The notes beneath the pieces were generated by a model. It searched no databases. It saw nothing but the letters and a program-made list of their open reading frames with translations, and was not told the origin of the DNA. Both the position numbers and the translations under genes were made by a program. Below are positions 45,400-57,180 of a stretch of 64,000 bases of DNA, piece by piece. The stretch spans positions 1 to 64,000 of the forward strand of contig MU832558.1 in assembly GCA_029204225.1 (NCBI GenBank), in the 5' to 3' direction. The stretch's first letter is position 1. Each line of letters starts with the position of its first letter. Source of the DNA: Diphasiastrum complanatum (Eukaryota > Streptophyta > Lycopodiopsida > Lycopodiales > Lycopodiaceae).

Positions 45400-46087
45400 A
45401 GCAGGTTTAACTATTGGTTGCTATGGTGCTCATGTTGTTGTCGTGAGGATCCTATTGTGATCCATAACTGACGTGACAGGCAGGTAGGATCTTGGTTGGT
45501 TGTCTCGGGCAGTCTTTGAAACTGTGAAACATCTAGTGTGCAATGGCCCTTGTATAACGGCATAGCCATCTTGTATGGCTATTGGTTCTGGACTTTCTGA
45601 TGGATATTCATGATAAGGCAAGGCATTTTCAGATTGTGATGAGTGTTCTTCATATTGTTGAACTGTATGTGCTTGAATAGGTCGATATGAAGGACAAGCA
45701 TCAGCAGGATGCGTAGCCCGACAGTGTGGGCACCATATTGTTTTTTGTCTATAAGGTACCTATGCAGGGTTTGACTGACCAGGCATACTGCTTTGGATAG
45801 ACTTCAGATTAGCTTGAAACTCATTGGTGAGTTTCTCCATCTGAAGTTAGTGTTGCTTATTAAACAATGCCAGCTATTTCCAAAGCTGATCTCGGGTGTC
45901 CTCGATCAGCTTCGACTCATGGACAGGAGCACGTGGTGCTTGTCTTTCCCTAGATTCATCAATATCTGATCCTTCGTCTTCTTCCTTGATGGCATCAGAC
46001 ATAGCTAACTTTAGGCTCATATATTCATCATTGGATTTAAGCTCGTCTAATTTATCTTGGAAGACCGACTACAAACCAGATGATGAG
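45400..46087 (-). pseudogene. Gypsy G Gag, C-terminal half
   Basis: Continues the Gag that begins at 54345, after interruption by chromovirus F. It has an acidic segment (AIKEEDEGSDIDESRE, near 46000), a coiled-coil linker and a short zinc knuckle C-PH-C-RAT-H-PADA-C (45693-45733), followed by a Ser/Pro-rich tail to 45430. It matches Gypsy K Gag closely. In-frame stops at several points. Confidence 0.78.
46083..46087. repeat. Target-site duplication of Gypsy F (left)
   Basis: atgag, matching 53712-53716. It lies within Gypsy G gag (ccagatgatgag), as the uninterrupted Gypsy K gag at 36115-36126 shows. Confidence 0.9.
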
Positions 46088-47164
46088 TTTTACAAGTAAA
46101 GGTGAGGAAGTCCTCCAAATCCAAGGTAGAGCCTCCAAATGTCCTCTAAGCAACCTGCAAGCTTCAAGATGCTCCCCAACTCCAAGCTAGGATGCCTCCA
46201 CCTGCAAGTAAGGATCTGCAAGCCTCCAAGGATCTCTCCTCCACCTGTGTCCCTACTCTTTAAACACAAAGATAGATAACAAGCTGGCCTAAAGTATTCA
46301 TCACCCAACCATAGCTAGATCCAAGCTCCAAACAAGACCTATCTAGCACCCCCTTGCTAACCATAAACAAATCACAAGCATACCATAACACTCCATAGCA
46401 TACTCAAGATCCAAACCCTAATTATGTCCCACACTATAAGCAAGATCCAGACCTCAAGCATACTACCACAAGAAAGCACTCTACACACTAGTAGCAACAC
46501 TAGAGCATAAGCCAACAAACAAGAGAGATCTCCCCCTCCCAATGGGCGCCCTACTACCCTCATATAGATGGCCCATGGACCCCTCCAATGCACTAAGGAG
46601 TTCCATGCTCATCCAATGAGAGAGAGAGAAGCCTAGGCGAGTTAAAGAATCTCCAAGAGCCTCCATAGGCTTATGGAATGTCAAGAGACTCCTTCCATAA
46701 CCTATGACTCTTTGAATGCCTTTCTTGTGGGAGTTGGGAACTCAATGGACACTTTAGAAGGGCGCCCTCCTACTAGGTCCCATTGCCAAAGTTGTGCAAG
46801 TATACTTTGGTCCTAGACTAGTAAAGTGATATGGTTCAAGGTTGTGGCCCAAGGTTTAGAAAAATAGTCATCCAATGACTTTCTAACACCTCTCTAGGTT
46901 CCATACCTCCAACCAAGGCATAGACACCTACTTGTCCTTAGCCAAGGACACTAGTACCTTAATCTAAGGCACCTACCCTTAATACTAAGGATACCCTTAT
47001 CCAAGGGCCACGTGACTCCATACCTCCAACTAAGGTATAGTCACTTGTCTGCCCTTATCCAAGGGCACATATCTTTAGTCCTAAGGGTACTTTGCCATTT
47101 AGCCCCCAACACTAATTGGACTATTAGGGGTCTAAAGTACTGCTAGTTACATAGGTATATAACA
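46088..47164 (-). repeat. Gypsy F 3' LTR
   Basis: Contains a short gagagagaga run and repeated 'ccttaatcctaagg'-like blocks near its inner end (46930-47100). Open frames inside recur in the partner LTR. Confidence 0.88.
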
Positions 47165-49935
47165 TTCCTTCCCCCTAAACTTAAATTTTTCCTTGTAGGA
47201 AAAAATCTGGAAAATTCTTCTGGAGATCAGCCTCCTTTTCCAAGGTATCCTCCTCTTCTTATTTGCCCCTCCACCTGACTAAAAACTCCCGAAGCACTCT
47301 ACTCCGTAGAGTTCTCTGCCGGCTATTAACAATCGCCTCGGGTTCAGGTGGTCCACTCATGAACTTATCACGAAGAAGTTCCACTAGATCTTCCACAGGG
47401 ACCAGGGTGTCCCCAACCCCCAACGAGGGTTTCAACTTACTAACGTGGAAAACAAGATGAATTCCAACGTTAGCTGGAAGGTCTAGTTTGTATGTGACCT
47501 TGTTTATCACTTGGATAACCTTAAAAGGACCGGAATACCTAGGCGCCAACTTTGCACACTTAATAGTTTTCAAGCCCCTAGACTGACTAGGGATTCTCAA
47601 AAACACCCAATCGTTGACCATGAATACCTTGTGCTTCCGAGATAGATCAGCATAGTGTCTTGCCCTGTCTTGGGCACTTCTTATGCTATCTTTAGCCAAC
47701 TATAACATTTCTTGCATATCCGCAAGGAAATCAGCTGCGGCTTGCACCTGTAGGTTTTTCATGCCAACACTAATTGGTGATCGAGGTTGAAAACCATACA
47801 TAAGCATGAAAGGGCTGAATCCGGTCGTTGAATGTTTTGCACTGTTATATGCAAATTTCACCAGTGGAAGGTACTGTTCCCAATCAAACTGCCGATGGCC
47901 CACATATGCTTGAAGCATATCCTCCATCGTCTAATTGGTCCTTTCTGTTTGACCGTCTGATTCCGGATGATCTGTACAACTCAAACTTAAAGTTGTTTCC
48001 AACTTTTCAAATACTGCTTGCCAAAACTTTCCAGTGAATTTTGGGTCACGGTCACTGACAATATCGCAAGGTAGCCCGTATAGTCGAAAAAGTTTCTCAA
48101 CAAATAGTTGAGCTAGTTTCGAAGCTTTAACAGTAGTTTTCGTTGGGATAAATTGAGCAAACTTCGTAAGTCTGTCAACAATGACCCAAACCAAATCGTG
48201 GCCCTTCCTTGTACGTGGAAGCCCGACCACAAAATCCATAGATATACTTTTCCACTTTCCGGTAGGAATATCTAGAGGATGTAATAGGCCACTAGCTTTT
48301 AGCCTCTATGCTTTATTTAACTGGCACTTAGTACATCTAAGTACATAGGCCTCTACCTGACTTTTCATCTAAGGCCACCAAAATTGCCTTCGAACTAAGT
48401 CAAGTGTTTTTTGTATACCCGGATGTCCTGCTCATGGACTATCATGACACTCATGCAAGATTTGGGCCCTTACAGTGTCATTCTCCGGTACACACACCTT
48501 TCCTTTACGAAACAAAATCCTGTTTTGAATTAGGAAGTTTCAGTCTTTCCCTTATTCGAGGAATCTTGCAAACCTGAATCGACCCCCGAAAGTACTTGTT
48601 GCCAATACTTTCCAAAAAAAAGATCGAACTCATATAGTCTTTGAAGAGACTGAAACAACTTCGGTTCTATAACAGTAAAGCACAACTGATTGATAATCGG
48701 TAATCGACTCAAAGCATCCGCTAGAGTATTTTGAATTCCTTTACAATAACGTATATAAAAGACAAAGATTTGCATCAGCTCAGCCCATCTAGCTTGTCTC
48801 CCCTTTAAATCTGTAGCATCACAGAAATATCGAAGAGTCTGATGATCCGTCAAAACTTCAAATCTGGTTCCATACAAATAATGTCACCAAAATTTCAAGG
48901 AATGAACAGTCGCAAACAGTTCCTTCTCATAGGTACAATACCTAGACTGAGCAAGATTGAGTTTTTTGCTTCCATAAGCCACAGGATGTCCATCCTGCAT
49001 CAAAACAGCTCCAACAGCATAATCACTGGCATCGGTCCTAACCACAAAAGTCTTATTAGGATCGCCAATGATTAGTATTGGTGCCGAAGTGACACTTCTC
49101 TTAAGCAACTCAAAACAATTATTCATATCGTCCACACCACTAGTGGACTCTTAGCCCTCCGGCTTAGCTTCTTATAGCCTTTCAAGGCCTAGGTAAGGGG
49201 AAATGGCAATTGAGCAAATTGGGGAATATGCCGACGGAAAATTCCCACAAACCCCAAGAAAGACTTGATTTCCTGAACTGTGGTGAGAATAGGCCAATCA
49301 ATAACCCTTTGGATACGATCAGCCTCAATCTCCACCCCCCGTTCGGAAATCTTATGTCCCAAGTAGGACAATTCCTTAGCAAAAAAGTCACACTTAGACT
49401 CCTTGGCAAAGAGCTTTTCTCTTTTTAGAATGTCCAAGACAATCCTAAGATGCTCTTTATGTTTTGCCAAAGTCTTACTAAACACTAGGATATCATCTAA
49501 GAATACCACTATGAATCTTCCCAAATATGGCCTGAACAAATCGTTCATCATTTGTTGGAAAGTTGCCGGTGCATTGGCCAAACCAAAAGACAACACCAAA
49601 AATTTGTAGTGACCAAAGCGAGTTTGAAACCTGGGTTTTGGTATATCTTCTGCCTTAATGCGTATCTGATGGTAGCTCGATCTTAAATCTATCTTGGTAA
49701 AGTACCCAGCACCACCAAGATAGTCTATTAGATCATCCATCCACGGCAGTGGATATCTATTCTTAACGGTTACCTTGTTCAACTTCATATAGTCGACGCA
49801 AAACCTTATAGTCCCATCCTTCTTGGCCACCAGAACCACTGGTGATGCCCAAGGAGACTTACTAGGTTGTACCCACCCCTTTTTCAGGTAATCATGTAAT
49901 TGCCTATTTACCTCAGCCTCTTCCGATGCAATCAT
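47165..49935 (-). pseudogene. Gypsy F RT, RNase H, integrase and chromodomain
   Basis: RT at 49189-49935 keeps all motifs (FCVDYMKLNKVTVKNRYPLP, the FLDD active site). RNase H at 48530-49135 has TDASDYAVGAVLMQDG and LTDHQTLRYF; a frameshift separates it from RT. The integrase core at 47700-48239 has DRLTKFAQF, IVSDRDPKF and DGQTERTN, so D, D and E are present. The integrase tail at 47259-47699 ([12 protein letters not shown]) leads into a chromodomain (EAIVNSR...EFLVRWRGK, a stop, then EEEDTLEKEADL). Three in-frame stops occur at about 47928, 47697 and 47256. Chromodomains in this clade direct integration to particular chromatin. Confidence 0.88.
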
Positions 49936-50230
49936 CCTATAAGGACGATGTGCGATTCGAATTGCGTCAATTTTATGATCAATTGTCCTTTCTGGTGGTA
50001 AATTTACAGGAAGGTCTAAAAAAACATCATTGAATTTCTGCCTAAGTTCATTATAGGCTTCAAATTCTAGGTATATTCATGGCATTTATGTTAAGTTCTT
50101 CATCATTGCAGCAAATGATATCATTATGAAAATATAAATAAACTTTAAAATCAAAATTTTTCATAATAGAATCAAGTTCTGGTTTAGAATAAGGGTTTTT
50201 TAGTGTCAACACTTAAACTAGACTTTGATC

Positions 50231-51568
50231 TTAATTAAAAAAATTCTCATGCATAAAAGATAAAGATTTCTCAACAAAATCAATTCTCAATGATTTGTTC
50301 TTATCAAAATGCCATTGTTGCCCAAGAACAATATCTACATTAGCTAATTGAACAGCATGGAATTCTAGTTTTTCAGAATAATCCTGAATGTGCAATTCTA
50401 CATCAGGAACAATAAAATCTATCAAATTGGAATTACTTCCCGATGCCATTGTCACACGGTATTTTTTCTCACTTTTTTTGGTAGGAAGGTTTAGCGTCAG
50501 CACCAAATTTACATTAATAAAGTTATGAGTGGATCCCGTGTCAAAAAAAACATTAACAACTTGATCATTAACTTTACCTTTAATGCAAATAAGGTCATTA
50601 GGACCAAAAACTAAAGAACTAAGGAAACAAACATCCATCTCATTACTTCTAGATAGATTACCTGAGGTTGAAGCTTGTTTTTTGACGCAATCACGTGCAA
50701 GGTGGCCCTCGCCATTACACTTGAAGCACATGTTCTTCTTACGAGCTTAAGCTTTATCATTGCCACCATGATGGTTTTTAAAGTTTTTCTTGGTTTTCTT
50801 AGGATTGTTGGAATTGGGATGTGTTTCATTAACAACTTCCCTATCCTTCCTCTTAAATTGAACACCTTTTTTTTGCTCATTAGGCTGTTGACCCCTAGGT
50901 GGCTTAGGTGTGTCATCAAAGTATTTTGCAGCCCTAATAGCATCTTCTCGGGTTTTTGGATGGTTCCTACGAACATCCACTTGATAATCTTTTGGTAACC
51001 CATCAATAAACATTAACATTTGTACCTTAGGTATAATATCACTATAAAGTGGATTCAGGTACTCATGAAAATCTTGCATAAACTGTTCCAAACCTTTATT
51101 CATGGTTAGATGATTCAACTTTTGGAAGTGTTCATAGTCATCTAAAAGTGGTAGAACATAATCCCTAAAAAGCTTGCAAAAATCATCCCATGTACAAGGT
51201 TGATTGCCCTTTGCAACTAAGTCATCCCACCAAACTAAGGCTCTTCCTTCAAAGAACATGGTTACAGTGGATAACTTCTCAGATTCAGGAAATTGGTTCA
51301 TGGCAAAGTATTTGTTCCAAACATTTAGCCAAGAACTTACCACTTGTAAGTTCTTATCTTCCTTCTCCCCCTTAAACACTTTTATAGGAGGTGGAACTAC
51401 ATGCTTCTCCTGATTGGCTAACCTAGACTCTAAGTCTTGATTTCTTTGATTAGTTTCAAGAAGCTGCTTATTAGTGGCTTGAATTTGTTGGTATAAAAGT
51501 TCAAGAGCTTGTGCCACATTGGATGGGTTTGATAGATCAAATGTTGGGTTTTCATTGGTTTGATCCAT
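50231..51568 (-). pseudogene. Gypsy F Gag and protease
   Basis: Gag at 50747-51568 (273 codons) contains the capsid motif SSWLNVWNKYFA, then FFEGRALVWWDDLV, then a Lys-rich tail. One TAA (about 50747) precedes a standard knuckle C-FK-C-NGEG-H-LARD-C. The protease follows with FFDTGSTHNFIN and ends in VDIVLGQQWHF (50231-50731). One stop is the only lesion up to the end of the protease. About 300 bp of degraded sequence then lead to RT. Confidence 0.88.
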
Positions 51569-52620
51569 TGGAGTTGCTTGTGTGTTTTCCTATTATGCAA
51601 ATACAACAACAAGTGCTCAAATTAGAATGATAGAAATGCTTCAATTGTTACATCCAATGCAAATAAAAAGCATTTACTTCTATTCATTCAATCTTATTGT
51701 TTGTAAGCTCAATCCAAGCCTACTATTTGCAAGCTTAATCCAAGCTTAAGAGGAAAACAACATCAAGCTACATTTGCCTTAATCAAAAGCAAAAATGAAA
51801 ATCCAATCTTTATGTAAACTTCAATTAACTAATCCAAGCTAATGTTTACATAAAGTTTTCATTCTCATTCCCATTCCCATTCCAATTCCAATTCTATTTG
51901 TCATTTCAAAAGCAACCAAAGTTTTCACATTTCTCACTATTCTAGATTTCCAAAACCAAGAAACTAGTGTCTAGAAATGGATAACTAATGAAGCTTTATG
52001 AAAACTTCAATTTTCAGATCTAATTTTTAGATTTACAGGTCTGAAAATCAGAACTTCAAAATGACAAAAAACAAAATTTCAAAACTTGTTTTATGCACAA
52101 AGTTACACTACCATTCCCTTTCTACATTGTCATCTTCATGAAACTAGGAGATAGAAAGGTGTAACTATTGAAGTTTGAATGAAAACTTCACTTTTCAGAT
52201 CTGATTTTCAGATTTACAGGTCTGAAAAACAAAACTTGAAAATGTAAATCAGAACTTCAAACACTTCATTTATGCAAAAAAAACACTAGTTTTGATCAAA
52301 ACACATAGCTAGAATCAATCTTTTTGCCAAAAAAATTTTGTGTATGTAGAGGAAGACTTCTTCTACCTATCCCACAAATTTTTTTCCAGAACTTTTAAAA
52401 ACCCAAAGCCCACTTTAAAACTTCTCTAACATGATAAAAAATCAGGCCCTAAACAATTCTATAAGCATCACTACTCTCTTCCAAAGAGAACTAGATTCAT
52501 TGGGTACTTCAACTACAAGCTTCCTACAACTAGAAAAGCCTATAATCTTTCCCAAAAAAATTTAGTTGGTGATCTTAATAGAACTTGAAGAAGGTTAGAA
52601 AGGTTACCATCCTTTGTCTA
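51569..52620 (-). other. Gypsy F leader
   Basis: About 1 kb of AT-rich non-coding leader. Two diverged copies of an approximately 180-bp block, each containing 'gatctgattttcagatttacaggtctgaaaa'-like sequence, lie near 52016-52045 and 52198-52230. Confidence 0.65.
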
Positions 52621-52632
52621 GCTCTTATACCA
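52621..52632 (-). promoter_or_regulatory. Gypsy F primer-binding site
   Basis: gctcttatacca, one mismatch from the initiator-Met primer site, one base from the 5' LTR at 52634. Confidence 0.75.
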
Positions 52633-52633
52633 C

Positions 52634-53711
52634 TTTTACAAGTAGAGGTAATGAAGTCCTCCAAATCCAAGGTAGAGCCTCCAAATGTCCTCTAAGCAAC
52701 CTACAAGCTTCAAGATGCTCCCCAACTCCAAGCTAGGATGCCTCCACCTGCAAGTAAGGATCTGCAAGCCTCCAAGAATCTCTCCTCCACCTATGTCCCT
52801 ACTCTTTAAACACAAAGATAGATAACAAGCTGGCCTCAAGTATTCACCACCCAACCATAGCTAGATCCAAGCTACAAGCAAGACCTATCTAGCACCCCCT
52901 TGCTAACCATAAACAAATCACAAGCATACCACAACACTCCATAGCATACTCAAGATCCAAACCCTACTTATGTCCCATACCATAAGCAAGATCCAAACCT
53001 CAAGCATACTACCACAAGAAAGCACTCTACACACTAGTAGTAACACTAGAGCATAAGCCAAGCAAACAAGAGAGATCTCTCCTCCCAATGGGCGCCCTAC
53101 TACCCTCATATAGATGGCCCATGGACCCCTCCAATGCACTATGGAGTTCCATGCTCATCCAATGAGAGAGAGAGAAGCCTAGGCGAGTTAAAGAATCTCC
53201 AAGAGCCTCCATAGGCTTATGGAATGTCAAGAGACTCCTTCCATAACCTATGACTCTTTGAATGTCTTTCTTGTGGGAGTTGGGAACTCAATGGACACTT
53301 TAGAAGGGCGCCCTCCTACTAGGTCCCATTACCCAAGTTGTGCAAGTATACTTTGGTCCTAGACCAATAAAGTGATATGGTTCAAGGTTGAGGCCCAAGG
53401 TTTAGAAAAATAGTCATCCAATGACTTTCTAACACCTCTCTAGGTTCCATACCTCCAACCAAGGCATAGACACCTACTTGCCCTTAACCAAGGACACTAG
53501 TACCTTAATCTAAGACACCTATCCTTAATACTAAGGGTACCCCTTATCCAAAGGCCACGTGACTCCATACTTCCAACTAAGGTATAGTCACTTGTTTGCC
53601 CTTATTCAAGGGCACATACCCTTAATCCTAAGGGTACCTTGCCATTTAGCCCCCAACACTAAATGGACTATTAGGGGTCTGAAGTACTGCTAGTTACATA
53701 GGTATGTGACA
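52634..53711 (-). repeat. Gypsy F 5' LTR
   Basis: 1078 bp, partner of 46088-47164, followed by the target-site duplication atgag at 53712. Confidence 0.9.
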
Positions 53712-54345
53712 ATGAGCATCTGTTCAGAGAGCTGTTCTTGTACTTGACTTTTGAGACGTTTGAAACGCTCAATATAGTCTCGTACTCGTTCATCTTCTGT
53801 CATTTTGATATTACTTAGCTTGACAAAAGGGCTTTCTATCAAGCGAAATGGCTTGAAGCGTTTGATAAAGGCCTCCTTCAAGAGTGACCAGTCACGTTTA
53901 TCTTCACGATCAAGGTTAAAAAATCATTCTCGTGCTCAATCGATCATGGTCATCGAGAAGAGTTGAATCATGGCATCGGGTGATGTCTCGCCATATACAT
54001 CACATGCATTCTCAAATATTTGCAAGAATATTTTAGGGTCCGAACTACCGTCAAACTTTGGTAGATCTAGTTTGGGTGTACATCTCTCATGATGAGCATT
54101 GTGGGTAGCAGAGACTCTTTCAAGGTTGGTTCTGGCATGGGATGTTTCAACACCATGAACATGGGTTCTGGCTCGCGAGGACTCGACTCTATCATGTTCT
54201 TGTCCTTCAAATGGGTTTGTGGATGGCTCGTAGGGTTGCAAGACCGCACTCGGTAGATTCTATGACGTCTGATTTGTTCAGCTACAGGGGACCTAATCTC
54301 GTATGGATAATCTTCTGGGATGTCAAGATCTATATTGTCGGCCAT
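53712..54345 (-). pseudogene. Gypsy G Gag, N-terminal half
   Basis: Begins at ATG 54345 (MADNIDLDIPEDYPYEIRSP). It shifts frame near 54240, then gives the capsid motifs LDLPKFDGSSDPKIFLQIFE and CDVYGETSPDA, a stop, and FIKRFKPFRLIESPFVKLS with RVRDYIERFKRLKSQVQEQ, the end at which Gypsy F inserted. The capsid motifs match Gypsy H (LDLPKYNG...FLQIY...CEVYGE). Confidence 0.82.
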
Positions 54346-54569
54346 TGGGTATTGTTGTGTCGTTTTTGTGTTGGGTATGTGTTTTTGGTGTTTTGGGATT
54401 TTTTTAGGGTTTTTGGTGTTTTTGGATTTTTTAGGGTGTTGAAGGAAGTGAAGGTGCAGACTCAGTATAAAAAGGGCTTTCTATTGGTATGAGTGTTGTT
54501 TTTTGAAAAAAAAATTGGTGTTCATGCCTTTTTTTTTTTTTCTTCAGGCTCAAAGGTATTGCGAAGATG
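54346..54569. other. Gypsy G leader, low complexity
   Basis: T/G-rich run of 'tttttgg' phrases followed by poly-A and poly-T stretches. No gene. Confidence 0.5.
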
Positions 54570-55290
54570 GTGGTTCGGTCGAAATGGCAATTAGAGGTGT
54601 TGATCAAAAGTTATGGTCCGGTCGAGATGGGTGTTAATTGCTCCGGTCGAGCTTTGACCTTATTGCTTCGGTTGAGATCTGATTGAATCCCTCCGGTCGA
54701 GATTTGATCGCTGGCTTCGGCTCCGGTTGAGATTTGAGCAGGCGCTTCGGCTCCGGTCGAGATCACTCTGGCTTCGATTGAGATTTGAACGGGCACTTCG
54801 ACTTCGGTCGAGATCTCTTCAGCTTCGGTCGAGATCTAAACGGGCACTTCGGTTGAGACTTCAGCGAACACTTCGGTCGAGACTTCAGTGGACACTTCGA
54901 TCGAGATTCTAGCGAGCGCTTCGGTTGAGATTTCAGGGAGCACTTCGGTTGTGATCTCAACGAACACTTCGGCTGAGATTCCAGTGTGAGATCCGGTTGA
55001 GATTTTACTGAGAGCTTCGGTTGAGATGTGAGCGTGAGCTTTGGTTGAGATTTTATTGAGAGCTCCGGTTGAGATTTGACTGAGAGTGAGCTCCGGTTGA
55101 GATTTGAGTTGGAGCTCCGGTTGAGATGTGAGTGTGAGCTCCGGTTGAGATTTTAAAAAAAAATAATTTGTTTTTTTTTTTTATGCACCTGCGTTGCATC
55201 GATCAAGATGGTAAGAGAGAGAGGCTTGGCTGAGATGGAAGAGAAGGTGTTCGGTTGAGACATGAGAGACGGTGCTCGGTTGAGATGGTG
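54570..55290. repeat. Minisatellite with core TTCGGTTGAGATT
   Basis: About two dozen degenerate units of roughly 22-32 bp, each with (t/c)(t/c)cggt(t/c)gagat(t/c), from about 54573 to 55155. Sparser units occur at 55250 and 55278. The variant order changes along the array: 'gtcgagatc' on the left gives way to 'gttgagattt' on the right. Basic open frames on either strand come from the repeat. Confidence 0.92.
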
Positions 55291-56071
55291 ACGGAAGGAG
55301 GTGGAGACGATGGGTAAGGTATGGGTAGAGGATGATGTGGAAGGAGCTGAGGATGTATGCAGGGCGTGGGGATGGTGTGTGCAGGTCGTTTTGGGCTATG
55401 AACTGATCTAGAGACATTTCAAATTGCGTGCATGGGTCCGATCAAAGATAGTCTTGTAGCATATGTCGTGTCAGAATGTGAGTGATGCAAGCGGCAACGG
55501 GTCAAATGTTGACAGATCCCCTACTCCAGAGGACCTGTTGTTTACTTTTCTGCTTCTTGCTTACAGAATCGTTTCTGCCTATTATCAGGCTTCATGGCAA
55601 TCGTTAGATGGTTTTTTGACTAATTTTACGATGCCAACCCAGGCAGAAGGAAACAAAGTTTTGTTGTAGTATGTTTCTTTTGTCCTGTCTGTCAGAGGAC
55701 AACTTAGGGACGTCGCTCTTGAACGCACTTACATTCTACATGGATGCAAGCCAAGAACGCTCATTCACAGATCAGCATGCAAACCAATGAACGTTCTACA
55801 GATTCTACAACTACCTACACTTAAAACGGACTGAAATCAGAGCCTACACTACATTAACACTGAGCTACCTTGCATAACTTGACAAAAACAAAAAACAAAG
55901 CTAAACTACAACATGTTAGAAGTCCAAGAATAAAAAAACTAACCAATCTTTTGATTCTTGGACATCCCAAGAACATCAAGAACTGGACTGTTAGAGAATA
56001 TGCAAGAATCACACCACAGATCCAGCCTATTTAGTTTACTTGAATGCTGGTTTCTACATTAATTCACAAGA
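55291..56071. other. Unassigned sequence with one perfect hairpin
   Basis: No gene is recognised. An open stretch at 55463-55669 has no known domain. gtccaagaat (55922-55931) and attcttggac (55954-55963) form a perfect 10-bp stem with a 22-base loop. Confidence 0.4.
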
Positions 56072-56358
56072 AAATCTAATCCACTCTACAGTCCACAACC
56101 ACACACAATATGAATGGAAGGGCATGATCATAGGGGCGTCACTCAAGAAAACCATCATGATCAAGGAGCTTAGTGTAGCATCAAACTCATGGAAAATCTT
56201 CTTATTATGCATGGAGTGGATACAATGCAAAAAGCTCCTCTTCACAAAAAGGGAGTCTCTTATATAAGTAAGAGAGCTCCTTCGGCGACATCCTAGTGGA
56301 ATTTTCACATTTCACAAACTACAAGTGGAATAATGCTCTCTACTAGAGGTCACCATCA
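56072..56358. repeat. 287-bp repeat, copy 2
   Basis: Partner of 36248-36534 in direct orientation. It directly abuts the broken end of the Gypsy H reading frame. Confidence 0.8.
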
Positions 56359-57170
56359 TTCTTCAAATCAGCTTCAGATTTTGCCTGGTGTTGTCTAGCA
56401 ATCTTCAGTTCTCGATTTAACTGAATAACCTTTTGGTTAATCAATGTATTCTCTGTCCCAAGATCGGCTATGTGCTTGGACATGTCTTGATCATGGTCTA
56501 GATCACGCACACAAGGTTAGAAACAAGACCCATTGCGTCACCAGAATCCATGGTAGTAGGAACAGAAGCAGCAACAAGAGCGACATAAATAGCTCCAGTA
56601 GAAATTGTGCTAACTGGCCTTTGGTGTGTGGCTAGTTCTTCTTCTTCAAAGATATCTGCTTCTTCAATATCCTCAGGCACTGTGGCATCAAACTGCTTTG
56701 GAGACAACGTGAATGATCCTAAGGGTGTCTGGTGCGGCTTCAACTTGATCGTGCACCAACTTCAGGAACTCTCCCAACGTAATATTGATCTTACTAGACA
56801 AAATACTCATGAGGAGTTTTGTTTGTGGTGCTTCCGGTTCAATCATCTTGAAAGGTTCTTCATAATGATGCAACTGAGCATTTATATCTATACGTGGATT
56901 GTTTGGTGATTGCGCTGGTGAAAAATGAACTCCAGCTGTCGCTTTAGCGACTTCAAGCTCCTCTTCTTATTGCAAATGTTTAATCCATTGTCTCATATTC
57001 AGGTACCTTATTTTTTTGCATGGAGATTTGGATAGACTCCAAATGCTGCTGGTATATCAGTTAATGGTATAGAATCAGTAGGTACTGGATCTGCTACAGG
57101 TTCTTTCTGCTTCTGTGCTCTGGTAACTACCATCAAGGGTACACTTGGTTCAGTCTGAGCTGCTGGTCTT
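56359..57170 (-). pseudogene. Gypsy H: post-Gag segment with acidic part and coiled coil
   Basis: From high to low: a segment with MSILSSKINITLGEFLKLV (56688-56873), resembling the region before the protease in related plant Gypsy elements; an acidic stretch EDIEEADIFEEEELAT (56640-56690); and, in another frame, a coiled coil (MSKHIADLGTENTLINQ, KVIQLNRELKIARQHQ) at 56359-56505, where the 287-bp repeat cuts it off. The acidic-then-coiled-coil order resembles the start of the frame at 4.0-5.8 kb. No protease or RT is present. Confidence 0.5.
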
Positions 57171-57180
57171 TGTTTAATTG

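Larger units (their letters stand above)
46088..53711 (-). mobile_element. Gypsy F, chromovirus, nearly complete
   Basis: 7624 bp with TSD atgag. The LTRs are 46088-47164 and 52634-53711 (about 1077 bp), differing by roughly 3-4% by eye. On the transcribed strand the LTR starts TGTTATAT and ends CTTGTAAAA, without the usual final CA. The primer site TGGTATAAGAGC (52621-52632) differs at one base from the initiator-Met type and is offset by one base from the LTR. It carries gag, protease, RT, RNase H, integrase and a chromodomain. Confidence 0.9.

Noticed and set aside
46090-46684. Small open frames in the Gypsy F LTR, repeated at 52636-53230
   Set aside because: They are LTR duplicates without recognisable protein features.
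54611-54960. Basic Arg/Ser/Lys-rich open frames in the minisatellite
   Set aside because: Both strands stay open because the unit lacks stops; there is no domain or other sign of selection.
36178-56358. A single 20-kb element bounded by the 287-bp repeats
   Set aside because: No primer site, polypurine tract or TSD is found at the repeats, and the contents are better explained by separate elements.
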